From Roseateles subflavus (GTDB taxonomy: Bacteria > Pseudomonadota > Gammaproteobacteria > Burkholderiales > Burkholderiaceae_C): a stretch of DNA of 64,000 nucleotides. The position numbers and the translations under genes were made by a program. A model generated the notes under the pieces. The model worked only from the letters and a program-made list of their open reading frames with translations. It did not search any database and was not told the origin of the DNA. The stretch spans positions 372,001-436,000 of the forward strand of contig NZ_JASVDS010000004.1 in assembly GCF_030285365.1 (NCBI RefSeq), given 5' to 3'. How positions within the stretch are numbered: the stretch's first letter is position 1; each line of letters starts with the position of its first letter. This document shows, one piece after another, positions 25,207 to 33,866 of this stretch.

Positions 25207-25703
25207 GCCGGCCGCAGCTGCGGGTGCTGATGGTCTGCACGGGCAATATCTGCCGGTCCCCGACCGCGGAGGGCGTCCTGCGCCATCACCTGGCAGCGCT
25301 CGGTCTGGCCGAGCATGTGCGGGTTGATTCGGCGGGCATCCAGGGCTGGCATGCGGGGGAGGCGCCCGACGCGCGCAGTCAGGCCCACGCCAGACGGCGG
25401 GGCTACGATCTGTCCGACCAGCAGGCGCGGGCCGTGCGGGCCCTTGACTTTGCCGAGGCCGACCTCATCTTGGCCATGGATGCCGGTCATCTCGCGGCAC
25501 TCCGCGAGCGCTGTCCGCCACAGGAACGCCACAAGCTCGCGCTGCTGCTGGACCACGCGCCAGCGCACATCGGGCGGGACGTGCCGGACCCGTACTACGG
25601 CGGTGCGGCCGGCTTCGAGGAGGTCCTGGACCTGATCGAGGCGGCCTGCCGTCCGCTGGCGGCCACGCTGGCCGAACGGCTGTCACAGATGCGCCAGGGC
25701 TGA
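25203..25703 (+). CDS. Low-molecular-weight protein tyrosine phosphatase
   Basis: This 166-residue cytoplasmic phosphatase has the P-loop CTGNICRS with nucleophile Cys12 and Arg18 at the N-terminus and the general-acid loop VPDPYYGG near the C-terminus, both intact. The family dephosphorylates phosphotyrosine proteins such as BY-kinases, or small aryl phosphates. The start is GTG at 25203, coupled to uvrB by a 4-base overlap. The link between uvrB and this gene recurs in Burkholderiales without a known functional reason. Confidence 0.93.
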   Translation: MSRPQLRVLMVCTGNICRSPTAEGVLRHHLAALGLAEHVRVDSAGIQGWHAGEAPDARSQAHARRRGYDLSDQQARAVRALDFAEADLILAMDAGHLAALRERCPPQERHKLALLLDHAPAHIGRDVPDPYYGGAAGFEEVLDLIEAACRPLAATLAERLSQMRQG

Positions 25704-25778
25704 GGCCGGGCCGGCTCAAGGCCTTTCGCCAACGGGGTTTTTCTGCTGCGCTGCAGCGAGGAACCGGCGGACCTTTAG

Positions 25779-25803
25779 ATAATTGAGTAAAATGCTCGGG
25801 CAT
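25779..25803 (+). promoter_or_regulatory. Putative IscR binding site overlapping the iscR promoter
   Basis: The segment has the form ATAATTGAGTAAAATG followed by CTCGGGCAT. It resembles the type 1 IscR site (ATA, then YTGACT, an A/T-rich centre, then TCGGG and AT). It contains a TAAAAT hexamer at 25788-25793 that could be the -10 box. Position and content fit autorepression of the isc operon by the Fe-S form of IscR. Confidence 0.55.
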
Positions 25804-25897
25804 AGCCCAGGGTTAACCCAGGACCGTCCGCCATTCCCGGCGGGTCCTGCCTGGCGTTCCGAGCCGGCTCATGGCCGTCAGGCCGAAGGAGAGTTGC

Positions 25898-26434
25898 ATG
25901 CGTCTTACCACCAAAGGTCGTTTCGCCGTGACCGCGATGATTGACTTGGCCCTGCGTGAAAACAGCGGGCCGGTCGCCTTGGCGGCGATCAGTCAGCGCC
26001 AGCAGATTTCCCTGTCCTACCTGGAGCAGCTGTTCGGCAAGCTGCGCCGGCATGAGCTCGTGGAAAGCACCCGCGGACCCGGCGGCGGCTATTCGCTGGG
26101 CCGCAAGTCGGATGCCATCACCGTGGCGGACATCATCGTCGCCGTGGACGAACCCATCGACGCCACCGGTTGCGGTGGCAAGGAAAACTGCATGGGCGAG
26201 GAAGCCGGGCGCTGCATCACGCATGAGCTCTGGACCAGCCTCAACGCCAAGATGATCGAGTACCTGGATTCCGTGTCGCTGCGCAAGCTGGTCGACGACC
26301 AGCTGGCCAAGGGCATCACCATCGAGGAGGCGCCCATCAAACGGGCGATCTCCTCGACCCCGGTGGTCAAGCCCATCCGCATCACGGCGCCCAATTCGGT
26401 CTTCGCCCTCGGCAACAGCGCCCTGACCAAGTAA
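25898..26434 (+). CDS. iscR: Fe-S cluster assembly regulator IscR
   Basis: This 178-residue Rrf2-family regulator has an N-terminal winged helix ([19 protein letters not shown], then [20 protein letters not shown]) and a 2Fe-2S binding loop with Cys92, Cys98, Cys106 and His109. The loop between the second and third Cys is two residues longer than in E. coli (Cys104, His107). IscR represses the isc operon when it carries a cluster. The ATG at 25898 has GGAGAG just upstream. The longer in-frame start at 25871 is rejected. It heads the isc operon, and the putative binding site lies about 100 bases upstream. Confidence 0.95.
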   Translation: MRLTTKGRFAVTAMIDLALRENSGPVALAAISQRQQISLSYLEQLFGKLRRHELVESTRGPGGGYSLGRKSDAITVADIIVAVDEPIDATGCGGKENCMGEEAGRCITHELWTSLNAKMIEYLDSVSLRKLVDDQLAKGITIEEAPIKRAISSTPVVKPIRITAPNSVFALGNSALTK

Positions 26435-26517
26435 ACGACGAAGCAGACGTGAAGTCTGCCCGCCGGCCTCCCAGAACCATTCACAAGCTCGCCAGCCCCC
26501 GTCGCCAGCACCGCACC

Positions 26518-27738
26518 ATGGACATGACCCCGCATTTCCCCATCTACCTGGATTACGGCGCGACCACCCCGGTCGACCCTCGCGTCGTGGACGCCATGAT
26601 CCCCTGGCTGCGAGAGCATTTCGGCAATGCCGCTTCGCGCAGCCATGCCTGGGGCTGGGAGGCGGAAGCCGCCAACGAGAAGGCGCGTGAGCAGGTGGCG
26701 GCGCTGATCGGCGCGGACCCGCGCGAGATCGTCTGGACCTCCGGCGCGACGGAGTCCAACAACCTCGCCATCAAGGGCGCGGCCCACTTCTACCAGACCC
26801 GTGGCAAGCACATCGTCACGGTGAAGACCGAGCACAAGGCTGTGCTGGATGTCTGCCGCGAGCTCGAACGCCAGGGCTTCGAGGTGACCTACCTCGACGT
26901 GAAGGCCGACGGCCTCGTGGACCTCGATGCCTTCAAGGCCGCGCTGCGCCCGGACACCATCCTGGCCTCGGTCATGTTCGTGAACAACGAGATCGGCGTG
27001 ATCCAGGACATCCCGGCCCTCGGCGCGCTGTGCCGCGAGCGCGGCATCATCTTCCACGTCGATGCCGCCCAGGCCACCGGCAAGGTGGACATCGACCTGG
27101 CCACGCTGCCCGTCGATCTCATGAGCCTCGCCTCGCACAAGACCTACGGCCCCAAGGGCATTGGCGCGCTGTATGTGCGCCGCAAGCCCCGCATCCGCAT
27201 CGAGGCGCAGATGCACGGTGGCGGCCATGAGCGCGGCATGCGCTCGGGTACGCTGCCCACGCACCAGATCGTCGGCATGGGCGAGGCCTTCCGGATCGCC
27301 AAGGAAGAGATGGGCGCCGAGCGGGAGCGCATCCGTGGCCTGCAGCAGCGCCTGCTCAAGGGCCTGTCGGACGTCGAGCAGGTCTTCGTGAACGGCGACC
27401 TCGAGCGCCGCGTGCCCCACAACCTGAACATGTCCTTCAATTTCGTCGAGGGTGAGTCCCTGATCATGGGCATCAAGGGCCTGGCCGTGTCCTCGGGCTC
27501 GGCCTGCACTTCGGCCAGCCTTGAGCCGAGCTACGTGCTGCGTGCCCTCGGCCGCAGCGACGAGCTTGCCCATTCCTCCCTGCGCATGACCTTCGGCCGC
27601 TTCACGACCGAGGAAGACATCGACTTCGCGATCAGCACGATCCGCCAGAACGTGGCCAAGCTGCGCGAACTCTCCCCTCTCTGGGAGATGTACCAGGACG
27701 GCGTGGACCTCAGCACCATCCAGTGGGCTGCCCACTGA
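26518..27738 (+). CDS. iscS: Cysteine desulfurase IscS
   Basis: This PLP enzyme of about 406 residues takes sulfur from cysteine and passes it to IscU. The N-terminus [19 protein letters not shown] is diagnostic. The PLP Lys lies in [12 protein letters not shown], and the mobile catalytic Cys loop reads [17 protein letters not shown]. The C-terminus ends [19 protein letters not shown], the IscU-docking tail. Start codons at 26518 and 26524 are both possible. An in-frame start at 26449 would add a basic segment not found in the family. It is the second gene of the isc operon. Confidence 0.96.
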   Translation: MDMTPHFPIYLDYGATTPVDPRVVDAMIPWLREHFGNAASRSHAWGWEAEAANEKAREQVAALIGADPREIVWTSGATESNNLAIKGAAHFYQTRGKHIVTVKTEHKAVLDVCRELERQGFEVTYLDVKADGLVDLDAFKAALRPDTILASVMFVNNEIGVIQDIPALGALCRERGIIFHVDAAQATGKVDIDLATLPVDLMSLASHKTYGPKGIGALYVRRKPRIRIEAQMHGGGHERGMRSGTLPTHQIVGMGEAFRIAKEEMGAERERIRGLQQRLLKGLSDVEQVFVNGDLERRVPHNLNMSFNFVEGESLIMGIKGLAVSSGSACTSASLEPSYVLRALGRSDELAHSSLRMTFGRFTTEEDIDFAISTIRQNVAKLRELSPLWEMYQDGVDLSTIQWAAH

Positions 27739-27786
27739 GGCCGGCCCAGGCACAGCCCAGACATTACAGATCGTTGGAGATTCATC

Positions 27787-28173
27787 ATGGCATACAGCGA
27801 AAAGGTCGTTGACCACTACGAAAACCCCCGCAACGTCGGCTCCTTCGAGAAGGGCGATGACACCGTCGGCACCGGCATGGTCGGCGCTCCGGCCTGCGGC
27901 GACGTCATGAAGCTGCAGATCAAGGTCAACCCCGCCACCGGGCTGATCGAGGACGCCAAGTTCAAGACCTATGGCTGCGGCTCGGCCATCGCCTCCAGCT
28001 CGCTGGTGACCGAGTGGGTCAAGGGCAAGAGCCTGGATCAGGCCCTGGCGATCAAGAACACGCAGATCGCCGAGGAACTGGCCCTGCCGCCCGTGAAGAT
28101 CCACTGCTCCATCCTCGCCGAGGACGCCATCAAGGCCGCCGTGGACGACTACCGCGCCAAGCACGACAACTGA
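27787..28173 (+). CDS. iscU: Fe-S cluster scaffold protein IscU
   Basis: This 128-residue scaffold assembles 2Fe-2S clusters. All three Cys ligands are present ([23 protein letters not shown] and [11 protein letters not shown]). The HscA-recognition motif LPPVK precedes the third Cys. Length and sequence are standard. It follows iscS by 48 bases with a GGAGA ribosome site. Confidence 0.97.
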   Translation: MAYSEKVVDHYENPRNVGSFEKGDDTVGTGMVGAPACGDVMKLQIKVNPATGLIEDAKFKTYGCGSAIASSSLVTEWVKGKSLDQALAIKNTQIAEELALPPVKIHCSILAEDAIKAAVDDYRAKHDN

Positions 28174-28189
28174 TCGAGGACGCATTCCC

Positions 28190-28513
28190 ATGGCAGTCAC
28201 CCTGACCGAAGCCGCTGCGCGCCATGTGACCCGCTACATCTCGAAGCGGGGCAAGGGCGTGGGCGTGCGCCTGGGCGTCAAGACCACCGGTTGCTCGGGC
28301 TTGGCCTACAAGCTGGAATACGCCGACGAGATCGCACCCGAGGACGTGATCTTCGAAGGCCACGGCGTCAAGGTGCTGGTGGATCCGAAGAGCCTGCCCT
28401 ACCTGGACGGCACGGAGCTGGACTTCGTCCGCGAAGGCCTCAACGAAGGCTTCAGGTTCCGCAATCCGCGCGAGAAGGATCGCTGCGGCTGCGGCGAATC
28501 GTTCCGGGTGTGA
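28190..28513 (+). CDS. iscA: Iron-sulfur carrier protein IscA
   Basis: This 107-residue A-type carrier has the three conserved Cys: [15 protein letters not shown] and, near the C-terminus, DRCGCGESF. It delivers clusters from the scaffold to target proteins. It starts 16 bases after iscU. Confidence 0.96.
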   Translation: MAVTLTEAAARHVTRYISKRGKGVGVRLGVKTTGCSGLAYKLEYADEIAPEDVIFEGHGVKVLVDPKSLPYLDGTELDFVREGLNEGFRFRNPREKDRCGCGESFRV

Positions 28514-28625
28514 GCGTCCCGGCGGGCGAGGAGGGCGCGGGGAGTCTCGCGCCTTTTGCACTTCTTGAGCCCGACGCCAGCACGATGCGGGCAAGCCCGA
28601 CGACCCCAATGCAAGGATGGATGGC

Positions 28626-29147
28626 ATGAATCTCGCAGACGACGATTTCGCGCTCTTCGGCCTGACGGCGCGGTATGCGCAGTCGCGCGAGGACATCGAG
28701 GCCCGCTGGAAGGCGCTGGCGGCGCAGGTCCATCCCGACCGCTTCGCCAGCGAGGGCGCACCGGCGCAGCGCCGCGCCATGCAATGGGCCTTGCGCGTGA
28801 ACGAGGCGCACCAGCGTCTGCGGGATCCGCTCAAGCGGGCTGCCTACCTTTGCGAGCTGCGCGGCGCCCCGCTCCAGGAGCACGACAACACCCGCATGCC
28901 GGCCGCCTTCCTGATCGAGCAGATGGCCTGGCGCGAGGCGCTTGACGAGGCCGGCACGCTGGACGCCGTGCAGGCGCTGGACGACGAGGTGGCCGCCCGC
29001 GAGCAGGCCTTGCTGTCCGAGGCCGGTCGCCTGCTGGATGAGGCCGGTGATGCCGAGGCTGCCGCCCAGTGCGTGCGTGCCCTGATGTTCGTGGCCCGTT
29101 TTCGCAGCGACATCGACCGCCGCCTCGAGGCGCTGGAACAATACTGA
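28626..29147 (+). CDS. hscB: Co-chaperone HscB
   Basis: This 173-residue J-domain protein has the HPD motif (AAQVHPDRFASEG) in its N-terminal J-domain and a C-terminal three-helix domain that binds IscU. It stimulates the ATPase of HscA. The ATG at 28626 is chosen because AAGG at 28613-28616 has good spacing. The in-frame ATG at 28617 would leave the ribosome site touching the start. Confidence 0.94.
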   Translation: MNLADDDFALFGLTARYAQSREDIEARWKALAAQVHPDRFASEGAPAQRRAMQWALRVNEAHQRLRDPLKRAAYLCELRGAPLQEHDNTRMPAAFLIEQMAWREALDEAGTLDAVQALDDEVAAREQALLSEAGRLLDEAGDAEAAAQCVRALMFVARFRSDIDRRLEALEQY

Positions 29148-29210
29148 GTTCAGCGCGCACAATCCGCCGCTGTCCAAGAACAAGAACACCCCTGATTTTC
29201 CCGACGACCC

Positions 29211-31067
29211 ATGGCTCTGCTGCAGATCTCCGAACCCGGCGCCTCGCCCAATCCGCACGAGCGTCGCATCGCCGTGGGCATCGACCTCGGCACGACGCAT
29301 TCGCTCGTGGCGGCCGTCCGCCACGGGGTCGCGGAATGCCTGCCGGATGGGGAAGGGCGTGTGATCCTGCCCTCGGCCGTGCGCTATCTGGAAGGTGGCC
29401 GCCGGCAGATCGGCGCGGAGGCGCTGGCCGCGCAGGCGGACGATCCGCTCAACACCGTCGTCTCGGTCAAGCGTTTCATGGGGCGGCGCGTCCAGGATGT
29501 GCAGGGGCGCGAAAAACTGCCCTACCAGTTCGAGGACACGCCGGGCATGCTGAGCCTGGTCACCCGCGAGGGGCTCAAGACCCCGGTCGAGGTGTCCGCC
29601 GAGATCCTCGCCACGTTGCGTTTCCGTGCGGAAGACACCTTTGTCGATGACCTCTTCGGCGCCGTGATCACGGTGCCGGCCTATTTCGACGACGCCCAGC
29701 GCCAGGCGACCAAGGATGCCGCGCAGCTGGCCGGCCTCAAGGTGCTGCGCCTCATCAATGAGCCGACGGCCGCGGCCATCGCCTACGGCCTGGACAATGG
29801 CGCCGAGGGGCTCTATGCCGTCTATGACCTGGGCGGCGGCACCTTCGATATCTCGCTGCTGCGCCTGACGCGCGGCGTGTTCGAGGTGGTCGCCACGGGC
29901 GGCGACGCGGCGCTGGGGGGCGATGACTTCGACCACGCGCTTGCCGACTGGGCGCTCGCGCAGGCCGGACTGACGCTCAGCAGTGCGCATGACAAGCGGG
30001 CCGTGCTCGTGGCAGCGCGTGCCGCCAAGGAGGCCTTGTCGAGCCACGAGACCGTGCGGCTGCAGTCGGCCCTGGATGCCGGCGCCCTGGACGTGCCCGT
30101 GACCCGCGAGCAGTTCCAGGCGCTCACCAAGCCGCTGGTCGACCGCACCCTGACGGCCGTCCGCCGCGTGCTGCGCGACGCCCGCGTGAAGGCCGACGAG
30201 GTCCAGGGCACCGTGATGGTCGGCGGCTCCACCCGCATGCCGGCCGTGCGCGCGGCGGTGAGCCAGCTCTTCGGGCGCGAGGTGCTCACCAATCTGAATC
30301 CCGACGAGGTCGTGGCGCTGGGGGCGGCCGTTCAGGCCAACCAGCTGGCCGGCAACTCGTCCGACGGAGAGATCCTGCTGCTGGACGTGATCCCGCTGTC
30401 CCTGGGTCTGGAGACCATGGGCGGTCTCGTGGAGCGCGTGATCGAGCGCAACGCCACCATTCCCATCGCCAAGGCTCAGGACTTCACGACCTTCAAGGAC
30501 GGGCAGACGGCCATGGCCATCCATGTGCTGCAGGGCGAGCGCGAACTGGTGAGCGAATGCCGCTCGCTGGCGCGCTTCGAGCTGAGGGGCATCCCGCCCA
30601 TGGTCGCCGGTGCGGCGCGCATCCGCGTCAGCTTCCAGGTGGATGCCGACGGCCTGCTGAGCGTCTCGGCCCGCGAGCTGGGCTCGGGCGTCGAGGCTGC
30701 CGTGCAGGTCAAGCCGAGCTACGGCCTCGGGGACGAGCAGATCGCCCAGATGCTCAAGGACGGCTTTGCCAGCGCGGAGGCTGACATGCAGGCCCGCAGC
30801 CTGCGCGAAGCCCGTGTGGAAGCCGAGCGCATGCACCTGGCGACCCTCTCGGCGCTCGCCGCGGACGGGGATCTGCTCAGCACGCATGAGCGCGCGGAGA
30901 TCGACGCCCTGCTGTCGGCCCTGCAGGCACTGGCTGCCGGCGACGAGGCGGCCGCCATCAATGACGGCGTGGAGCGCCTCGCCAAGGGCACCGAGGCCTT
31001 TGCCGCGGCGCGCATGAACCGCGGCATCCAGCAGGTGCTCGCCGGGCGCAACATCGACCAGATGTGA
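29211..31067 (+). CDS. hscA: Fe-S assembly chaperone HscA
   Basis: This 618-residue Hsp70 specialises in releasing clusters from IscU. The nucleotide-binding domain contains [14 protein letters not shown], the phosphate-2 motif [16 protein letters not shown] and [16 protein letters not shown]. The substrate-binding domain follows the linker [14 protein letters not shown]. The length is close to E. coli HscA (616). It lies between hscB and fdx. Confidence 0.96.
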   Translation: MALLQISEPGASPNPHERRIAVGIDLGTTHSLVAAVRHGVAECLPDGEGRVILPSAVRYLEGGRRQIGAEALAAQADDPLNTVVSVKRFMGRRVQDVQGREKLPYQFEDTPGMLSLVTREGLKTPVEVSAEILATLRFRAEDTFVDDLFGAVITVPAYFDDAQRQATKDAAQLAGLKVLRLINEPTAAAIAYGLDNGAEGLYAVYDLGGGTFDISLLRLTRGVFEVVATGGDAALGGDDFDHALADWALAQAGLTLSSAHDKRAVLVAARAAKEALSSHETVRLQSALDAGALDVPVTREQFQALTKPLVDRTLTAVRRVLRDARVKADEVQGTVMVGGSTRMPAVRAAVSQLFGREVLTNLNPDEVVALGAAVQANQLAGNSSDGEILLLDVIPLSLGLETMGGLVERVIERNATIPIAKAQDFTTFKDGQTAMAIHVLQGERELVSECRSLARFELRGIPPMVAGAARIRVSFQVDADGLLSVSARELGSGVEAAVQVKPSYGLGDEQIAQMLKDGFASAEADMQARSLREARVEAERMHLATLSALAADGDLLSTHERAEIDALLSALQALAAGDEAAAINDGVERLAKGTEAFAAARMNRGIQQVLAGRNIDQM

Positions 31068-31120
31068 GCCCGAGGCCTGCCCGCTGCCCTCGCCCCTGAA
31101 CCGAACATCGAAAGCCCGCC

Positions 31121-31459
31121 ATGCCCATCATCAAGATTCTGCCCCACGCCGAGTACTGCCCCGACGGGGCGGAACTGAAGGCTCCCGCCGGCACCAGCAT
31201 CTGCGAGGCCCTGCTGGACAACGGCATCGCCATCGAGCATGCCTGCGACCAGGTCTGCGCCTGCACCACCTGCCACGTGGTCGTGCGTGAAGGCTTCGCC
31301 TCGCTCTCCGAGATGGAGGAAGGCGAGGAGGACATGCTGGACCGCGCCTGGGGTCTGGAGCCGAATTCGCGCCTGTCCTGTCAGGCCATCCTTGGCCAGA
31401 AGGACGTGCTGGTGGAGATTCCCAAGTACTCCATCAACCACGCCAAGGAAAAGCACTGA
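31121..31459 (+). CDS. fdx: 2Fe-2S ferredoxin of the Isc system
   Basis: This 112-residue adrenodoxin-type ferredoxin has cluster Cys residues in [16 protein letters not shown] and a fourth in [12 protein letters not shown]. It gives electrons for cluster assembly. It is the last gene of the isc operon. No iscX follows, and tsaD begins two bases after the stop. Confidence 0.96.
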   Translation: MPIIKILPHAEYCPDGAELKAPAGTSICEALLDNGIAIEHACDQVCACTTCHVVVREGFASLSEMEEGEEDMLDRAWGLEPNSRLSCQAILGQKDVLVEIPKYSINHAKEKH

Positions 31460-31461
31460 CC

Positions 31462-32502
31462 ATGCGCGTCCTGGGCTTCGAATCGTCCTGTGACGAGACC
31501 GGCGTCGCCTTGGTCGAGCTGCCGGCGCCGGGCGAGACCGGCGTGCCGCGCCTGCTGGCGCAGGCCCTGCACAGCCAGATCAGCATGCACCAGGCCTATG
31601 GCGGCGTGGTGCCGGAGCTGGCCTCGCGGGACCATATCCGGCGCGTGCTCCCCTTGAGCCGCGAGGTGCTCTCGCAGGCGCAGTTGGGGCTCCAGGACAT
31701 CGACGTCATCGCCTATACCGAGGGGCCAGGTCTTGCCGGGGCGCTGCTGGTCGGTGCTGGCGTGGCGGTGTCGCTGGCGGCGGCGCTGGGCAAGCCGGCG
31801 GTGGGCGTGCACCACCTGGAAGGGCATCTGCTGTCGCCCTTCCTCTCTGCCGATCCGCCGGAGTTTCCCTTCGTGGCGCTGCTGGTGTCCGGCGGGCACA
31901 CGCAGCTCATGCGGGTTGACGAGGTCGGCCAGTACGAGATCCTCGGCGAGACCATCGATGACGCGGCCGGCGAGGCCTTCGACAAGAGCGCCAAGCTGCT
32001 GGGCCTGCCTTATCCGGGCGGCCCGCACCTCTCGAAGCTGGCGGAGCAGGGCAGGGCGGATGCCTTCGAGCTGCCGCGTCCGCTGCTGCACAGCGGCAAG
32101 CCGGACTTCAGCTTTGCCGGCCTCAAGACGGCCGTGCTCACGCAGTTGAAGAAGCTGGGCGAAGCCCCGACCGAGACGCAGCGAGCCGACCTGGCCGCCA
32201 GCACGCAGGCGGCCATTGTCGAGGTGCTCGTCAAGAAGTCCCTGATGGCGCTGAAGGACACGGGCCTCAAGCGCCTCGTTGTGGCGGGCGGCGTGGGCGC
32301 GAATGCCTCGCTGCGAGCCCAGCTGAATGCGGCCTGCGCCAAGCGTGGCGTGCGTGTGCATTACCCCGAGCTGAGTCTGTGCACCGACAACGGCGCCATG
32401 ATCGCCATGGCCGCCGCCATGCGGCTGCAGCGCGGCATGGCCCGCCTGAGCCACGCCGGCGGCTTTGGTGTCCGGCCTCGCTGGGACCTGTCCGCGGCCT
32501 GA
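31462..32502 (+). CDS. tsaD: tRNA N6-adenosine threonylcarbamoyltransferase TsaD
   Basis: This 346-residue ASKHA-fold enzyme transfers the threonylcarbamoyl group to A37 of tRNAs reading ANN codons, together with TsaB and TsaE. Motifs are the N-terminal [17 protein letters not shown], metal-binding [22 protein letters not shown] and [10 protein letters not shown]. The start is two bases after the fdx stop, so it is probably read with the isc operon. A one-mismatch copy of the dispersed 15-mer falls at 31722-31736. The gene is convergent with hsp20, with only eight bases between the stops. Confidence 0.96.
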   Translation: MRVLGFESSCDETGVALVELPAPGETGVPRLLAQALHSQISMHQAYGGVVPELASRDHIRRVLPLSREVLSQAQLGLQDIDVIAYTEGPGLAGALLVGAGVAVSLAAALGKPAVGVHHLEGHLLSPFLSADPPEFPFVALLVSGGHTQLMRVDEVGQYEILGETIDDAAGEAFDKSAKLLGLPYPGGPHLSKLAEQGRADAFELPRPLLHSGKPDFSFAGLKTAVLTQLKKLGEAPTETQRADLAASTQAAIVEVLVKKSLMALKDTGLKRLVVAGGVGANASLRAQLNAACAKRGVRVHYPELSLCTDNGAMIAMAAAMRLQRGMARLSHAGGFGVRPRWDLSAA

Positions 32503-32510
32503 GCCGACGC

Positions 32511-32954
32511 TCAGTTCACCGTCAGGCGCGCGCCGCCCTTGGCCACGCGCTTGGCGAGCGTGAGGATGAGCACCCCGTGCTCCATCCGGGCGCTGGACTC
32601 CGCCTCGTTGATCTCCTGCGGCAGACTGAAGGTGCGGGAGAAGCGGGCGACGGATCGCTCACGGTACAGCACGCGCTCCCCGTCCTTCTTCTCTTCCGTC
32701 TGGGCCTGTTCGGCCTCGATGCCGATGCGGCGTCCCTCCACGGTGATCTTCACGGCCTCCTTGGGCACGCCGGGCATGTCCAGCTTCACGGTGTAGGCGT
32801 GGTCGGTCTCGGTGACGTCCAGGGCCGGGCTGCGCAGGGCCTGCGCCACGTCGCGGGCGTCCGAGCCGAAGGCGTTGCCGAAGCTGTCGTCGAACAGACG
32901 CTCCAGGCTGCGCGAGAGGTCATGGGCTTGGCGGCTGGTAGGAACGAGGAACAT
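32511..32954 (-). CDS. Hsp20/alpha-crystallin family small heat shock protein
   Basis: This 147-residue protein has an alpha-crystallin domain (about residues 45-140: PALDVTETDHAYTVKLDMPG, then EAVKITVEGRRI, then SRTFSLPQEINEAESSARME and GVLILTLAKR). It lacks the IxI tail of some family members but ends ARLTVN. It holds unfolding proteins in the cytoplasm. The ATG at 32954 has GGAGG directly upstream. A longer in-frame start at 33125 is rejected. A heat-shock-type promoter is plausible upstream. Confidence 0.92.
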   Translation of the reverse strand: MFLVPTSRQAHDLSRSLERLFDDSFGNAFGSDARDVAQALRSPALDVTETDHAYTVKLDMPGVPKEAVKITVEGRRIGIEAEQAQTEEKKDGERVLYRERSVARFSRTFSLPQEINEAESSARMEHGVLILTLAKRVAKGGARLTVN

Positions 32955-33005
32955 AGGGCCTCCTTGTGGCTGATTCCAATGGTCGGGGACTTCCCCTTGC
33001 AGCCC

Positions 33006-33033
33006 ACTTAGGCCCGACGCCAGGGCTTTCAAG
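33006..33033 (-). promoter_or_regulatory. Candidate sigma32 promoter of hsp20
   Basis: CTTGAAA on the minus strand (33033-33027) is followed after 13 bases by GCCTAAGT (33013-33006). The -35 box matches the heat-shock consensus, but the -10 box only weakly resembles CCCCATNT. The predicted start is about 45 bases upstream of the hsp20 ATG. Confidence 0.4.
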
Positions 33034-33188
33034 ACCCGCCGACCATGACGTCGGTCCTTTTCCTGCATTGGCGCACAAAGGCCTGTGGAGCCCCTTGAAA
33101 TGCACGGAATTGGCAGCAGATGCATGGATTCCGCCTGGCTTCGGCCAGCGCGGCAGGGGGAGGATTTCGGTGCCCTGGCGAACTGCGC

Positions 33189-33194
33189 TATACT
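33189..33194 (+). promoter_or_regulatory. Likely rpsO promoter -10 box
   Basis: TATACT on the plus strand is the only good -10 hexamer in the region upstream of rpsO. The -35 match at 17-base spacing (TTCGGT) is poor. Confidence 0.45.
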
Positions 33195-33367
33195 CCGATG
33201 GTTTCGCGTCTCGTGTCCTGCTTTCGTCTACGGAAGTGAGGCAGGCGGCGCGGGATTCAGAGCACGGCACGGGTAGGTTTCACCTGTGTCCGCAAGTCGA
33301 AAACCGGAAACCGTCTGCGTGGGATCATGAATCACCTGCCAGCGGCTTCCCATTGAAGGAACGCATC

Positions 33368-33637
33368 ATGGCAGTCGCCGATCTGAACAAGGCCGATATC
33401 GTCAAGGCCAACGCACGCAGCGCCAACGACACGGGCTCCCCCGAAGTCCAAGTGGCCCTGCTGACCGCACGCATCAACGAGCTGACCCCCCACTTCAAGA
33501 CCCACGCCAAGGACCATCACGGCCGCCGCGGTCTGCTGAAGATGGTCAACCAGCGCAAGAGCCTGCTGGCCTACCTGAAGAACAAGGATCTGGCCCGCTA
33601 CACGGCCCTGATCCAGAAGCTGGGCCTGCGCAAGTAA
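33368..33637 (+). CDS. rpsO: 30S ribosomal protein uS15
   Basis: This 89-residue protein has the uS15 pattern: [45 protein letters not shown] broken into helices that bind the 16S rRNA central domain. [19 protein letters not shown] is the normal N-terminus. The ATG at 33368 is fixed by family length (89). A terminator follows and then pnp, the order seen in most proteobacteria. Confidence 0.97.
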   Translation: MAVADLNKADIVKANARSANDTGSPEVQVALLTARINELTPHFKTHAKDHHGRRGLLKMVNQRKSLLAYLKNKDLARYTALIQKLGLRK

Positions 33638-33654
33638 TTCGCCCATGACGCCAA

Positions 33655-33698
33655 AGAGCCTGTCTGGACTTCCAAGCCAGCACAGGCTCTTTGTTTTT
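33655..33698 (+). terminator. Rho-independent terminator between rpsO and pnp
   Basis: AGAGCCTGT pairs with ACAGGCTCT, with an extra TGG/CCA pairing inside, followed by TTGTTTTTG. As in E. coli it probably ends part of the rpsO transcripts and allows read-through into pnp. Confidence 0.85.
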
Positions 33699-33738
33699 GT
33701 TGTTCGCTACTGGAGTCGAGCTGACGTGGCGGATGTGT

Positions 33739-33790
33739 CATTCCAAGGCGGTTTGCGGGCTTGAGGCCCGACGCAAATCGCCCTGGAATG
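33739..33790 (+). promoter_or_regulatory. Long hairpin in the pnp leader
   Basis: A near-perfect duplex: CATTCCA pairs with TGGAATG, then after one mismatch GGCGGTTTGCG pairs with CGCAAATCGCC (one G-U), capped by a GC-rich loop. That is 18 paired positions over 52 bases, 76 bases before the pnp start. In E. coli a long pnp leader stem is cut by RNase III and then degraded by PNPase as autoregulation. I infer the same here. Confidence 0.65.
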
Positions 33791-33866
33791 GCATCGCGCC
33801 AGACCCAGCCCCACTCCCGGTTCTCCAGCGCGCCGCAAGCGCTGTTTCGCAATCGAGGAGATGCAG

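Larger units (their letters stand above)
32955..33367. other. Divergent promoter region of hsp20 and rpsO
   Basis: These 413 bases hold the control regions of two divergent genes. Towards hsp20 there is a CTTGAAA (33033-33027, minus strand), an exact sigma32-type -35 box. Towards rpsO there is a TATACT hexamer at 33189-33194, with about 170 bases of leader before the rpsO start. No open gene was recognised. Confidence 0.6.
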
